Shown here: piece by piece, positions 1 to 10,847 of the stretch | Numbering within the stretch: the first letter of the stretch is position 1 | Layout of the letters: every line of letters begins with the position of its first letter | Assembly: GCA_963693315.1 (NCBI GenBank) | Contig: OY856188.1 | Location: 244,633,926-244,697,925 of the forward strand | DNA from: Diogma glabrata | Taxonomy: Eukaryota > Arthropoda > Insecta > Diptera > Cylindrotomidae | Reading direction: 5' to 3' | Length of the DNA: 64,000 nt | Notes under the pieces: generated by a model | Seen by the model: the letters and a program-made list of their open reading frames with translations, nothing else | What the model was told of the DNA's origin: nothing | Database searches by the model: none | Program-made: the position numbers and the translations under genes

Positions 1-1425
1 TAGAAGATAGGATGTTATCATTTGTCACCGCAAATTCATTTTCTCCACGATGAACCTTAACCGCCACATAGTTTAACCACATAGTTTAACCGCCCACTGC
101 ACTCCTCGTCTCACTGATAGCCCTTATGCTCCTTATTTTAAGTTGATGCATAATTGGGAGCAACTAGCATTACGAAGTCAATGACGAACTGCTGAAGATT
201 CTCAGTTCTTAAGCATAAATGCTAACAGACCATTTGGTTTGGTTCAGCAACTTTGGCTTGTGAATTCTTAGATTGTTTCTTTTTCGTTGTTTAGATTTTT
301 TGACTCACTTCGTCTTCTGTTGTCAGATGTTGGAATTGATGCGAAAGATATTCTAATAAATTATCGCTTTTTGAATATAAGATTATTTATTATTGGAATA
401 TGATCTGAAATATTACAATGGATTCACCTCCCATATCAAACTGAAAAGAGTTGATATCGTTGCAAATTAGCAATTTGACAAAAATAAGTTGAGAATTTTT
501 CAAGTTCGATCGATTGATTTGTTCGGTTAAATCTAGTGAATCATAAATTAAGGTTGTCGTCGATATGTACAAATGATTCGAGGTTTTACCTGATCCTATC
601 CTGTTATGGAAATTATTTGTTTTAAAGAATTATCTTATATTGAGAATCGTTGACCGGGTTCGAGTAGTTTGGGCTGAATTCTTAAGGTCTAACAATCTTC
701 TAGTCTTACGATTCACTTTAGAAGTGAATATTTTGTAACTCTTGCCACCTCCTGTGTTGAGAGTTGATACATTTAATGAGATACTGCTAGACCCCCGAAC
801 TTGTTAATTCGATGTACCATTTGGTCGATCCAACGGTTGAGACTTTAGTAACATTCATACTAGTTAAGGATTAATACTCTAATTTAGACTTTAGCTTTGA
901 AGGCTGCCACTAAAAATGTTAATGTGTTAATAGAATCGTTTGTTGATACGCTCAAATCGATGCGGTTGTTTTTTTCAGTTAGTTTAATCATTTTCTTTTT
1001 AAACAATTTTCGAGCCACACTGTCTCAAAAGTTAAAACTAGAAAAGATTTTAAAAAAACACGTCTTAAATATTTTTTATTAAACTAACGATTACCGAAGT
1101 TTCAAGAAAATCGACGATGGTCGGGTTCACATCATCGACTTACCATTATGAAAAAATCATAACGCACCGAATTTCTTAGCCATAAATCCAGAAATGATGA
1201 TATATATTTTGGTCCAAGAGCTTTGCGGGTCTTCGTAGATGTGATTCGTCAAGACATGATTTTCAGTAAAATATATCATCTACGGTCAACTTTTCAATTC
1301 TTCATAAAATGTTTCTAACGGTTATCGTCGGCGTTTGCAGTTATTGGCACACTTTTTGTTCTCCGGCATAGTAATGCAGTTGAACGATAGTACTAGCTTA
1401 TCTGTTTTGTATTTTTGGTTTGACA
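1..1425. other. AT-rich non-coding stretch
   Basis: No exon, RNA gene or repeat could be supported here. Short open frames exist but show no recognisable domain and no exon-like borders. It may be intron or upstream DNA of the SR-rich gene whose exons appear from 2925. Confidence 0.4.
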
Positions 1426-1632
1426 CACTGAAAAAAACAATTCGATTACTACAACCTACTTTGTGCCAACCGAATTTTTCCTGACACAATAACCTCAAAT
1501 CCGGTTGTCGTATCTTCAAAAATCAAATTTGACGACACAACAACCGAATTGAAGACAAAATAACCATAGGTTATGTCATGATCACCGAATAATCACTGTG
1601 CCAGCCGAATGATAATTTTTTTTCTTTCAGTG
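1426..1632. mobile_element. Small MITE-like element with CACTGAAA ends
   Basis: The left end reads CACTGAAAAAAACAATTCG. The right end, read on the other strand, starts CACTGAAAGAAAAAAA and soon reaches ATTCG, so the termini are imperfect inverted repeats around a 207-bp element. It has no coding capacity. The interior has several short ACCGAAT/ATTCGG-type words on both strands. A clear target duplication is not visible beyond CA. The superfamily is unknown. Confidence 0.55.
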
Positions 1633-2924
1633 CAGTCTCTTAATATTTGTGAAGTTTTCAAAATGTTGCTCTAGATCATTATTGACAGATGAACAGATCA
1701 TTGCGATGTTTCCACCTTCCATATTGAGCTGCTGAATAGAAGTCATGTCGTGGCAAATTAGAAGAGAATTGTGGAATTGGATTTTCGTTGAGAATTTCCA
1801 AGTTGAAATGAAACCGATCGTATTTTTGCGGTTGAGCGAATGCGATCCAAGGATTCCAAGGGTTTTTAAGCTGTCACTAAAAATGTTAATGAACTGGTTT
1901 AATCAGTTTTGCACTTGGGCTGCGCTAATGACGAATACCTCAGTTTAAAAAATCGGTCAATACTATTCAAGTGTAAACTATAACTAAAATCTTCATTTAT
2001 TTAAACTATAATAAAAGAACAAATGAAGATAGTATGTTACTTTTTATTGACAAACAGCTAATCATTGTAGAGGACTAAATTCTGTCTGTGATTAGTTTTA
2101 TAGGGTTTGATGGAGTTAATAATTATGCATTGAACGTATGTGTTTTGTAGCATAAATAATAAATTGTTTTGTAATATGGAAAATTATGTCCTTTATGCAA
2201 AATTTCATTGGTTCCACCCTTAAGAGTATACATCTGTAGATTGCGGTGTTATTTATTAAAGATTTTAAGGAAAAGCTAAATAACACTTTTTGCTTTGAAC
2301 CTCAGTCAAAATGGACCTTACTCCGTAACGTAAAATCTGGAGTTTGTTATTACACCAGACCGCTTTTCGCGAACACGCGAAATGGCATAGACTAAATTAG
2401 CAAAAGACTTATCTTCAACTAGGTGCTTCGATACGCTTCTGTTCTTGTTACTCCGTAACCAAATTGTTATAGTGTCGCCAATCTTACGTGGATCTTGGTT
2501 GGTCTAAACTCTTTTGCCATGGTAATGTAATATAATGTAAAAAAATGTATCTATTACTCTTAGGTGTTTCCTCAGATACTCTGCAGCTTCTAATGTCTTC
2601 TAAAATACGGTGGAACATAGATTTATAGATGTAGTCTCTTCCGTAGAGAGATTACATTTCAAATTTGTTCACTCAAAAATTTATAGTCCCTGATCAGGGT
2701 CTCAAAACTGGGTTTCGCCAACTCGTACGATTTGTCGAACTAAAACTTGTATCTATAGAATGTCAAATATAATAAACAAAGACAATTCGATTTTCGTACA
2801 AATTAAACAAATGTATCTATTCTATTAGTGATAAATTCATAATTGAAATTCTAATCATTGCCCAATGAAATCCAATCGTTTAAAAAAAATTCCGTGTTAA
2901 ATATTTATTTAAAAATCTGATTAG
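1633..2924. other. AT-rich non-coding stretch upstream of the first visible SR-gene exon
   Basis: No gene is supported. The last bases form the acceptor of the exon beginning at 2925 (TTAG). The segment is therefore probably intronic, with earlier exons of the SR-rich gene lying left of the window or unrecognised here. Confidence 0.4.
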
Positions 2925-4133
2925 GTCTTGGAATCTATGATGACAGCAGTGATGACAGCGATTCGGATAGCTACGATGGTGTGGCTGTAGACGATTCTGA
3001 TGTCGAGCTTAAGGTAAGGATCAGCTTATATCAACATAATTGAATAATAATATTTATGCTAATCGTAAAGGAATCAATTAAAACTCGTAAAACACTGTTT
3101 GAAAAAACTACACGTGAGATCGAAAGTCAAATTGCAGAACAAGAAGAACGAGAGGAACGTAGACGAAAGGAAAAGGAATTAGAACAGGTCACAAGTATTG
3201 CCGAGAATCAGGAAGAAGTTGTTGGTAGTAGTGATAATATAGATGGTAATAATAAAAGAAAAAATTATTTAGAAAAAGATGGTGAGACTCATCTCCATGA
3301 TAAAAGTTACATAAGATATGGTAAGTCTTGAATTTAACATAATGTAAAATCTTTTTTTTTAATTTTTTTTATTACAAAAAAAAATATTGTTTTCACGTAA
3401 ATATTTAAAGAATAATCATGCCTCTTTTCCGAAAATTGGAATAAATTTCCTCTTGAAAATCCGACACCTGATTTCCTTTTTTTGTAAATCAAATTTGAAT
3501 ATTTTTATTAAAAAAGTATGATAACTAGGTCGCAGCACACGCGAGAAGAAACCCTCGCGATTCAGTGATCCCAGAGATATTGTTAAAAATGTTCAAACGC
3601 ATGTTTCTATAATGTCACAGCTTAAACCAGAAACAATTAAGGAAGAAATAGAAACTATTAAATCCATTGACAATGAAATAAAACAAAGAAAGTCAAACGA
3701 TTCACATAGTTCTTCCAGTGAAAGTCACACTAGCAAACATCGTAAACATAGGAAAAGTAAGAAATCGTCGCATCATAAAAGATCTTCAAAATATGATGAG
3801 TCAGAGGGGAGTGATTCGTCCGAAAATGATGTAGATAGTCATAGATCATCTACAAGAAGATCAAGGTCAAGGGATTATTATCGATCTGATCGTTCCGAAG
3901 AATCTAGGTCATCTCATCGACGCGATCGATCACGATCAAGGTCGCGTGATCATTATGGTAAATCAAGAGATTATTACCGTAAGAAAAGATCTTCACGGGA
4001 TCGTGATCACAAAAGTGAACACAGTAGTCATCATAAACGACATAGATCACGTTCGAAATCAAAATCTTATGAAAAATCATCAAGAGATCATTACAGTAAA
4101 AGTTATTCAAAACATAAGTCATCTAGGCACTAG
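2925..4133 (+). CDS. SR-rich (RS-domain) protein, three 3' exons
   Basis: Three exons join in a consistent phase: 2925-3013, 3071-3320 and 3529-4133, with donors GTAAGG and GTAAGT and acceptors AAAG and CTAG. They give about 313 residues of a C-terminal portion; earlier exons are not in view. The start is acidic (DDSSDDSDSDSYDG). A charged helix-prone stretch rich in EQEEREERRRKEK follows, then a short conserved-looking block (KPSRFSDPRDIVKNVQTHV), and finally a long Ser/Arg/His/Lys tail full of RS, SR, HKR and RDR repeats. Such RS tails are typical of nuclear-speckle and splicing factors, so a nuclear role in pre-mRNA processing is an inference; I do not recognise the orthologue. The stop is TAG at 4131-4133. 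A possible AATAAA polyadenylation signal lies near 4326. Confidence 0.75.
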
Positions 4134-5820
4134 AAAAAGGTGGTATTTCTTTTTTTATAATTTTTATTATATATTTGCTTATAATATATATATTTAATTT
4201 AATTATAACTATTTATCTGCTAGCTGAGATTTCAACACATATTTTTCAATGTTTAATATATAATGTTTTATTTATTAAGATATTGAACTTTGAAAAATAT
4301 AAACTAAATTTAAAATAGTTTTTAGAATAAAGTTGAGCAGACACCATCAAATTTAAGAATCGAATCATTTAAAACAAATTATTGCCAACGAAATGATTTG
4401 CTGTATTTTGAGATTAAAGGAATTTTGTTCCCATTCATCATTAAATTGAAAGTGTGTTGCCTGTTTTGAAATTTTTATGATTTTTGTTTTGTTTGTTTAT
4501 GTTTTAAATGGTTGGCGCAATATTCTCTAAACTTTTAATTTTTTAAATAGTGCAATCGGGACCGGTCACGTTTATCCTGTTCTTACAAGTAGTCCAAGTT
4601 TCAGCTTTTCAATTCTCAATACTTGCAGTTTTATTTAAAAAAAAATCAAATCTTGACCGATTTAAAAAAAATTCATTTTTAAATTTAAAGTCCGCCATCT
4701 TGAAAAATAACTGCAAATATCTCGAAAAGGATATATTTTTTTAATTTTAGGACAAATGTATAGTGGGATCTCTCTGTGTGATCTCTGTGGCATTGTAATA
4801 TTATAAACTTTTATTTTTTTCTTTTGTTTACTTTTTTTGTTCATTCATGTTTATTTTTCAATTCTGGTTAGTTGGAAAAGATTGAGGTTGTGAATAATTC
4901 TGAAAGTTTGTACGGTAGAGCGTTTTTGAGAAATTTTTGACTAAGCCGTAGTTTGAGATTTTTTATTCCGCCTACAACTGAAATAGCACTTTTATTTCTT
5001 TTCTATGATCTCATGTTTCCTTACATAAATATTAATTGTTGCTTTTTCTTTGCTTACCTGAATATATTAATAAAAATATATTATTTAATTTTGTGCCATT
5101 TTCTCTAACTTTAAAAAAAAAACAGAATAACTAGCAATATTAGTTTTAATATTTGTATTTGTTCGTGTTTGATAATGGTCTTCCTCGCTTTGAAAAATAA
5201 ATAAACTATGTTCAACAAATATAAAATAAAAACTATTTAATCAAACAATTAATTCATTATCATATGTAGTAAGTGTACAAAATTTAAATATATTGTAATA
5301 AAAAAACGTGAATAATATTTAAATTGCATAGGTACATAAACAGTAAAAAAATTTAAAATAAGATTGAAAAAGAAAATTAAAAAAAAAAATAAACAGAAAA
5401 ATATCTGTGATTTTATTTATAAAGACAAATAAAATATATTGTTTTTATTTTTAGTTAATTAATAATTTAAAATTTCAGCTAACTTCTTCAAAAACTATTA
5501 AAATGGTTCAACATAGATTTTAATTTTTTTTTATGTTAAAATGAACAATTTGTATGATACAATTATATTAAATGAGTCAAAAATGAAAAGTTTTTTTTAA
5601 AAAAATAAATTAAAATGAAATTATATTGTGAAAGAAATTTTTTTGCTCAAAATTACAACTATATACTTATTATTTCTTTTTGTTTTCATCTCACTATTTT
5701 GAAAAATTATAGACCAATAAATTAAAAACTTATAAACTTATGACAGTGGAGTTTGATTTTAATCAATAATTTATGAAATGATCAGTCGGTTATGTTTCTA
5801 ATCTACGTATAACAGTTTCA
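4134..5820. other. 3' UTR and AT-rich intergenic DNA
   Basis: The first 200 bases are presumably the 3' UTR of the SR-rich gene. The rest is very AT-rich with homopolymer A and T runs. No coding frame, structured RNA or transposon end was recognised. Confidence 0.4.
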
Positions 5821-6605
5821 AAATCACAACGAGGTATATGTGTTTGTGACACATATACCATACGATGCTAAAGCATGCACGATCAACTGGTGGAATTTGT
5901 GATCTACAAGACACGATTACAGTATGGAGCCCCCACGTTGGGCGCCATCGTGTAATCATGGTAAACCGCGAATATCCACCAGTTGATCGTGCACGCTATT
6001 TCCCATTCACCCGCGCTATGTCAAACGGGCGAAAGTTTAGTCTTAAAAAAAATGTTTCCGATACCACCTCAGCACGCATGTTGTTGCGGGGCCTATTAAG
6101 GCTTTAAAAGGTTTGTTATGTATTGATGCAAATTACATAAAGCAAAAGATGGTCTATGTATTGTTGCAACACATATAGCACAAGATGGCATAGCGTGCAC
6201 GGGCAGGGGGTGCACAATCATGGTCCACCAGACATTTGAAGATGGAGGGAGCCCCACGTTGGGCGCCATCTTGTAATCATGTGCTCTGGTGGACCGTGGA
6301 TCAGTTGGTCGTCCACGCTGTACCACTTTCAGTCCGCCCTAGGTCAAACGGGCGTAAGTCAAGTCTCAAAAAATATGTCTATTAACATCTCAGAACTGAT
6401 ATTGTTGTGAGAACAACAACCTTTACAAGGTTTCTATGTATTGTTTCGATACATATACCATAAGATGGTATTGCGTACACGGGCAGCTGGTGGAGATTCG
6501 TGGTCCAACAGACATTACAAGATGTAGCCCCACGTTAGGCGCCATCTTGTAACCACGTAAGGTTCGATCGACCGGGAGTGTTCACCATTTGGACGTGTTC
6601 GCTAT
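5821..6605. repeat. Three diverged tandem units, each a palindrome around a tRNA-Lys 3' end
   Basis: Three units of roughly 280-310 bp follow each other. Each starts with a TATGTGT...ACACATA hairpin (5835-5857, 6153-6177, 6433-6457), continues with CAAGATGG-like and GTGCACGG-like words, and contains the word GAGCCCCACGTTGGGCGCCA or a close variant (5927-5947, 6249-6267, 6525-6544). That word equals the T-arm/acceptor 3' end plus CCA of insect tRNA-Lys, so on the minus strand it reads as a tRNA-Lys primer-binding site. In unit 1, arms at 5873-5898 and 5970-5997 are inverted copies (CACGATCAACTGGTGGA). Unit 2 has GGTCCACCAGA against TCTGGTGGACC. No coding capacity. The mobile class is unknown. 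Confidence 0.65.
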
Positions 6606-6612
6606 ACCATCT

Positions 6613-7211
6613 TCATCGGTTGAAGTTAAACTTCTTTTGCTATGTGGCAACTGGCAGATATTACTAAAAAGATTAAATATAAAATAAATATGTCATATTG
6701 AAATTTAGAGTAATATTTATTGATTTTCAAAATTGAGTTTATCTTTCTCACTTTAGTTATCATAAACCTCTAATTTCATATTTCGATCTTGATAATAATT
6801 AAATTGACTTTGTAAATATGGCTTTTTATTATAAATGTTGTAAATTATACTATCAATAAATGAAACTCTAAATTTCAATATGACAAATTTATTTTATTTA
6901 TTTTTACTTTAAACACTAATGAGTCTTTTTTATTTTTTATTAAATCAATAAAAAAACACAATATTTCGGCTCATTGCCATTCTCGAGTTAAACAATAAAT
7001 ATAAAAAATATCTAAAACTACACAAAAATTGACACAAAAAAAAATTCTATGTTTTATTGATTTAATAAAAAATAAAAAAGACTGATTAGTGTTTAAAAAT
7101 AAATAATAATCGAATAATCGTCTGAAAGAATTTAAAAAAAAATATTTATTTTACATTTAATCTTTTTGGTAATACCTGCCACAGTAGCCAAAGAAGTTTT
7201 ACTTCAACCGC
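6613..7211. mobile_element. Foldback/MITE element with about 65-bp inverted termini and nested palindromes
   Basis: The left end (GGTTGAAGTTAAACTTCTTT...) and the inverted right end (GGTTGAAGTAAAACTTCTTT...) match with a few mismatches over about 65 bp. The match continues through TATTACTAAAAAGATTAAAT against TATTACCAAAAAGATTAAAT. Two further inverted pairs lie inside: about 6690-6725 with 6855-6895, and about 6905-6950 with 7055-7100 (AAACACTAATGAGTC against GACTGATTAGTGTTT). No open frame. This looks like a foldback element, or one MITE inserted in another. Confidence 0.65.
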
Positions 7212-7510
7212 GTGTAAAGACTAAAGATTACACGCACGTTTTTTTAATTGTTTGAATGAAAAATAAGAAAAAAACAAATTAAAAATAAAAAAACGAAACT
7301 ATTAAGTAATTAAAATCCACACGTCTAACTCATAATATTTAACACAATACTGAATAAAAACATATAATAACATTTAAAAATGATAAACTTCCAAAAAATT
7401 ATGACAGATTATCGAATTGTATCGTATATACTTCCCGAAAATAACATTCGTTTTTATTTCATTGTTGTTTGAATTTTTTATTTATTTTTTTTATTAAAAT
7501 GGAAAATAAT

Positions 7511-8355
7511 GTCGCGTTCTTTGGCAAAAAAAAAATTGATCTGAGATCAAAAAAATTAGCTGACAGATCAAATTAGCTGTCAGTTTGTGTTCTTTGGCAA
7601 AAAAAGATTGGTTTTTTTATCTAGAGCAAGTTTCAAAAATCTAGATTTTTTGGTAGATTTTACAAATACATTAAAATATTATTTTTATTTGTCAAATTTA
7701 TGTAAACAAAAAAAAACCCGCCATTTTATTTATTATTTTGTTCAAAAATAGTTTATTATTATTTAAAATATTTAAATTACTAATTAATAATAAAGTTATT
7801 ACAAATAATATAATTAACACTGTTTGCCGTTGGCACTTGGCGTAAGTTTTCAAATAACATAATGTCAATCTCTTGTTACTTTACGTAAATAACTTATTCA
7901 ATAAGTTTAATGAAAATTAAAGAAAACAAGGTTTTTTATAATTTTACTGTTACTCTATATACATTTTAGCTTGTTAGGCCATCTTCTGGAGTAATCCAGA
8001 CACGGACGGAGTAATCCAGGCACGATTACTCCAGAAGATGGCCTAACAAGCTGAAATATATATAGGGTAACAGTAAAATTATAAAAAAACTTTGTTTTCT
8101 TTTATTTTTATTAAACTTATTAAATAAGTTATTTGCGTAAACTAACAAGAGATTTACATTATGTTATTACAAATAAAATGGTAAAACGTAAAATCTATCA
8201 TTTTCAAATGTAAACATAACCAAACATATCAACTGACAGAAGAACAATTCAAAACAATTTACTACTACATTTACAAAAGTAGATTTATTTATTTTATGTT
8301 GTTCGTTGGCAAGTTAATAAATTAATCTTTTTTCGATCAAGCCAAAGAAAGCGAC
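7511..8355. mobile_element. 845-bp non-autonomous element with 15-bp terminal inverted repeats
   Basis: The left terminus GTCGCGTTCTTTGGC and the inverted right terminus GTCGCTTTCTTTGGC differ at one base. A second copy of the TTCTTTGGCAAAAAAA word sits just inside the left end near 7592, with a related TTCGTTGGCAA near 8300. There is no transposase frame. A very long palindrome occupies the centre. The flanks are AT-rich and the target duplication is not clear. Confidence 0.6.
7852..8168. repeat. Long palindrome, about 145-bp arms
   Basis: The left arm begins AAATAACATAATGTCAATCT and runs to GGCCATCTTCTGGAGTAATC near 7995. The right arm mirrors it from GATTACTCCAGAAGATGGCC near 8025 to ATTACATTATGTTATT near 8168, with scattered substitutions and small indels. 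The short spacer repeats the word GGAGTAATCCAG. On one strand this could form a hairpin of more than 300 nt. Confidence 0.8.
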
Positions 8356-8481
8356 ATAAGAAAAATATAAATTTAAAAAAATAACGAAACTCAATAATTG
8401 TACATAAAATCGACGTCTAACTCATATAATATTTAACACGAGACAGAATGAAAAAATAATCTATCTATCTATATATAAATA

Positions 8482-8963
8482 TAGTAGAATTTTTTTGCCA
8501 GCGAACACAAAATTTGTTTGTTATGCGCATATTGTTTGCACATGCGCATGCACATGCGCATATTGTTTGCACATTCAGTGTCTCGATTAAAATATTAAGA
8601 AAAACTATTGGGGTCCCATTGAAATGGACAAAAAAACGCATAAAAATTAATAAATTACTATTGAAATTCAACCAATTATATTAGAAAACCAAAAACTAGT
8701 AAAAATATTAATGATTTCGTTGGCAATGTAACAAAATTTTGATAATTAAAAATAATTATAATAAAACTAACGACGCCTATGGAAACAAATATCACAACAA
8801 ACAAATGGTACGAACTAGAAGTAGAAATTTAATAAATATAATTGTTTTGAAAACAAATTTATCCCAAAATAAATAATGCATCTCTGTTTTACTTTTTGTC
8901 TCATCTATTTGTCTCTTGCTGCGTCCTAGCTGTCAAAAATTCGCTGGCAAAAAAATTCTACTA
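8482..8963. mobile_element. MITE family A, copy 1 (TA target site)
   Basis: The termini are TAGTAGAATTTTTTTGCCAG and its inverted match CTGGCAAAAAAATTCTACTA-type sequence, flanked by TA on both sides as expected for a Tc1/mariner-like insertion. A nearly identical copy sits at 40260-40740. Near the left end is a tandem of the self-complementary word ATGCGCAT with CATATTGTTTGCACATGCG. There is no transposase. The neighbouring duplicated sequence near 9210 shows the uninterrupted site. Confidence 0.85.
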
Positions 8964-9310
8964 TACGTAAGCAATATTTTTGCGGTACAATTTTAAAATA
9001 TTTGCTCCATCAAAAGTGTGGCAATATATATATCGTAGGATAAGTCTTGAGTAGTAAATGTGCCGAAAAATACTTTTTTTTGAATTTTTACTTTTTTTTC
9101 AGAAAAAATGGCAAAAATGTCATAGGCGTATTTGTTTGAGTTTTTTGTTCGGTTATTTTGTTTTTTTTTTCAAGTTATTTGTTTCACAGTTCAAAATCAA
9201 TCTATCTATATATAAATACGTAAGCAATATTTTTGCGGTACAATTTTAAAATATTTGCTCCATCAAAAGTGTGGCAATATGAATATCGTTGGGGAGGTCT
9301 TGAGTAGTAA
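8964..9310. repeat. Local duplication flanking MITE A
   Basis: The stretch CTATCTATATATAAATA / CGTAAGCAATATTTTTGCGG / ...GTGGCAATAT...CTTGAGTAGTAA occurs twice: once split by MITE A (8464-8481 plus 8964-9057) and once unsplit (about 9202-9310). The second copy is therefore an empty-site reference for the MITE. No gene is supported here. Confidence 0.75.
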
Positions 9311-10847
9311 GTAGATAACTAGACAATTCAAAATCAATTATATCAATTAATCAAACTCTGAAATAATGTGTTGTAGATATTTTGTTTCGAGATCTTTCTA
9401 GAATTTCTATTTACAATGGCCGAATTTCGGGACATTTTTCTCATATGCGGGACACTTGTCAACAGTTTCAGGATACACTCACTCTAGTTGTTTAAGATGG
9501 TGACCAATCCGACCTTATTTACACTAAGATGGATCTGGTACTGCGAGACAGTTGGACCTCTTCGGTAGCGACTTGTGATGGCTTTCAATTTAGAACTCGA
9601 TTTGGGACGTAGTTCCTTATTTCGTCTTACTCAAAATTCCCTTAATGTCAATAAAAAAGCAAGAATTTTCAGTGAATTCAAAATAGATTCCGACAAAGAC
9701 ACGTTTATCAAAAATAAATTTGACGAACACCTATCTGTTAGATCAGCGATTTAACTTAGTCCACTGTCCCATCCTTACTTCTGAATGACATTCCCATGAC
9801 TGACTCATAAGAATAAGCAGATCTTAACCATAGTTGAACATCTTTGAAAGGAAAACGCAGTAACTATGTTTCGGAGTAATATCGTATGTAAAATACTTCT
9901 ATCTATCAATATCAACAAATCCGTTAGCCTAATTATATTCCACCTATTCTAAAAAAAACATTCTTAGACAACTAACACCGATTAACCAACTTTTTCACCC
10001 ATGACAAATAGGTGGAAGAAGATCTAGAATCTAGATCGTATGTTAGCACTAAGTATTATTGAGGAGAGTTAGAGCCCGTGGAGCTCTCCAAGTGTAGTAG
10101 CTCGTAAGTCTGGAGAAGTATGTCTCAGTCTTAGTAAAAAAATTCATTCTGTCTTCAGCCGTCCGGATAGCGGCGAAAACCCATTTTAACTAATTTTATA
10201 CCTAAGACAAGCCCGACTTACCACCAGCTTTATATATTTGTTCAGAATTGTACATATCAAATTCTTTTGGGACGTATCCATATCTTTTAGGGCGACTATT
10301 ATAACAGAACCAGGTTTGTTATTTTTAACTTGTATAAGGAAACCTCCACTAATCTACAGTCTTCCGTTTATTGCCCCAATCTCCTTTAAAATTTCAAATT
10401 TTATTATTTCTCCCATATTTATTTTCAACCGAATCTTTTCAATATCTTATCTGGGTTGTTTAATTTACCCGATTGTAGTACACTTACTTTGTTCACGGAA
10501 TTTAGTTTTGTTATTTATTTTTACAATAAAAACATCAAATTTTAAATAAGGATTTAAATTAACTTTTATTACATTTATTAATGAAATTTTTTGTAAAATT
10601 TTGTAACCAATAGTCTAAAGTCCTCTAATAATGTTTTCGTATGTGATTAGTTTAAAAACAAACTAATCATTTAACTTATCCGCGTTATTTACATTCATCT
10701 TTTAATCGACAAAAAAAGTTTTTAACTATAAACGACATTTTCTTTGATATAAATTATTATTTTGATACCTAAAAATAATAATGTTCTATTACTTAATGGA
10801 ATACTATAATATATGTATTTATAAATTATTAATAATAAACATAAATA
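9311..10847. other. Non-coding DNA downstream of NUS1
   Basis: No gene could be supported. The part next to 10848 is the presumed NUS1 3' UTR on the minus strand. A 103-codon frame at 10238-10549 (+) is hydrophobic and has no recognisable homology, so it was not called. Confidence 0.4.

Noticed and set aside
3904..4197. Minus-strand 72-codon and plus-strand 83-codon frames in the SR exon
   Set aside because: Other-frame shadows caused by the repetitive RS coding sequence.
5927..5947. tRNA-Lys-like 3' end as a possible tRNA gene
   Set aside because: Only the T-arm/acceptor end plus CCA is present; no anticodon arm, D-arm or 5' acceptor strand. CCA is not genome-encoded in eukaryotic tRNA genes.
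10238..10549. 103-codon hydrophobic plus-strand frame
   Set aside because: No homology, no splice or start context, and located in the presumed NUS1 downstream region.
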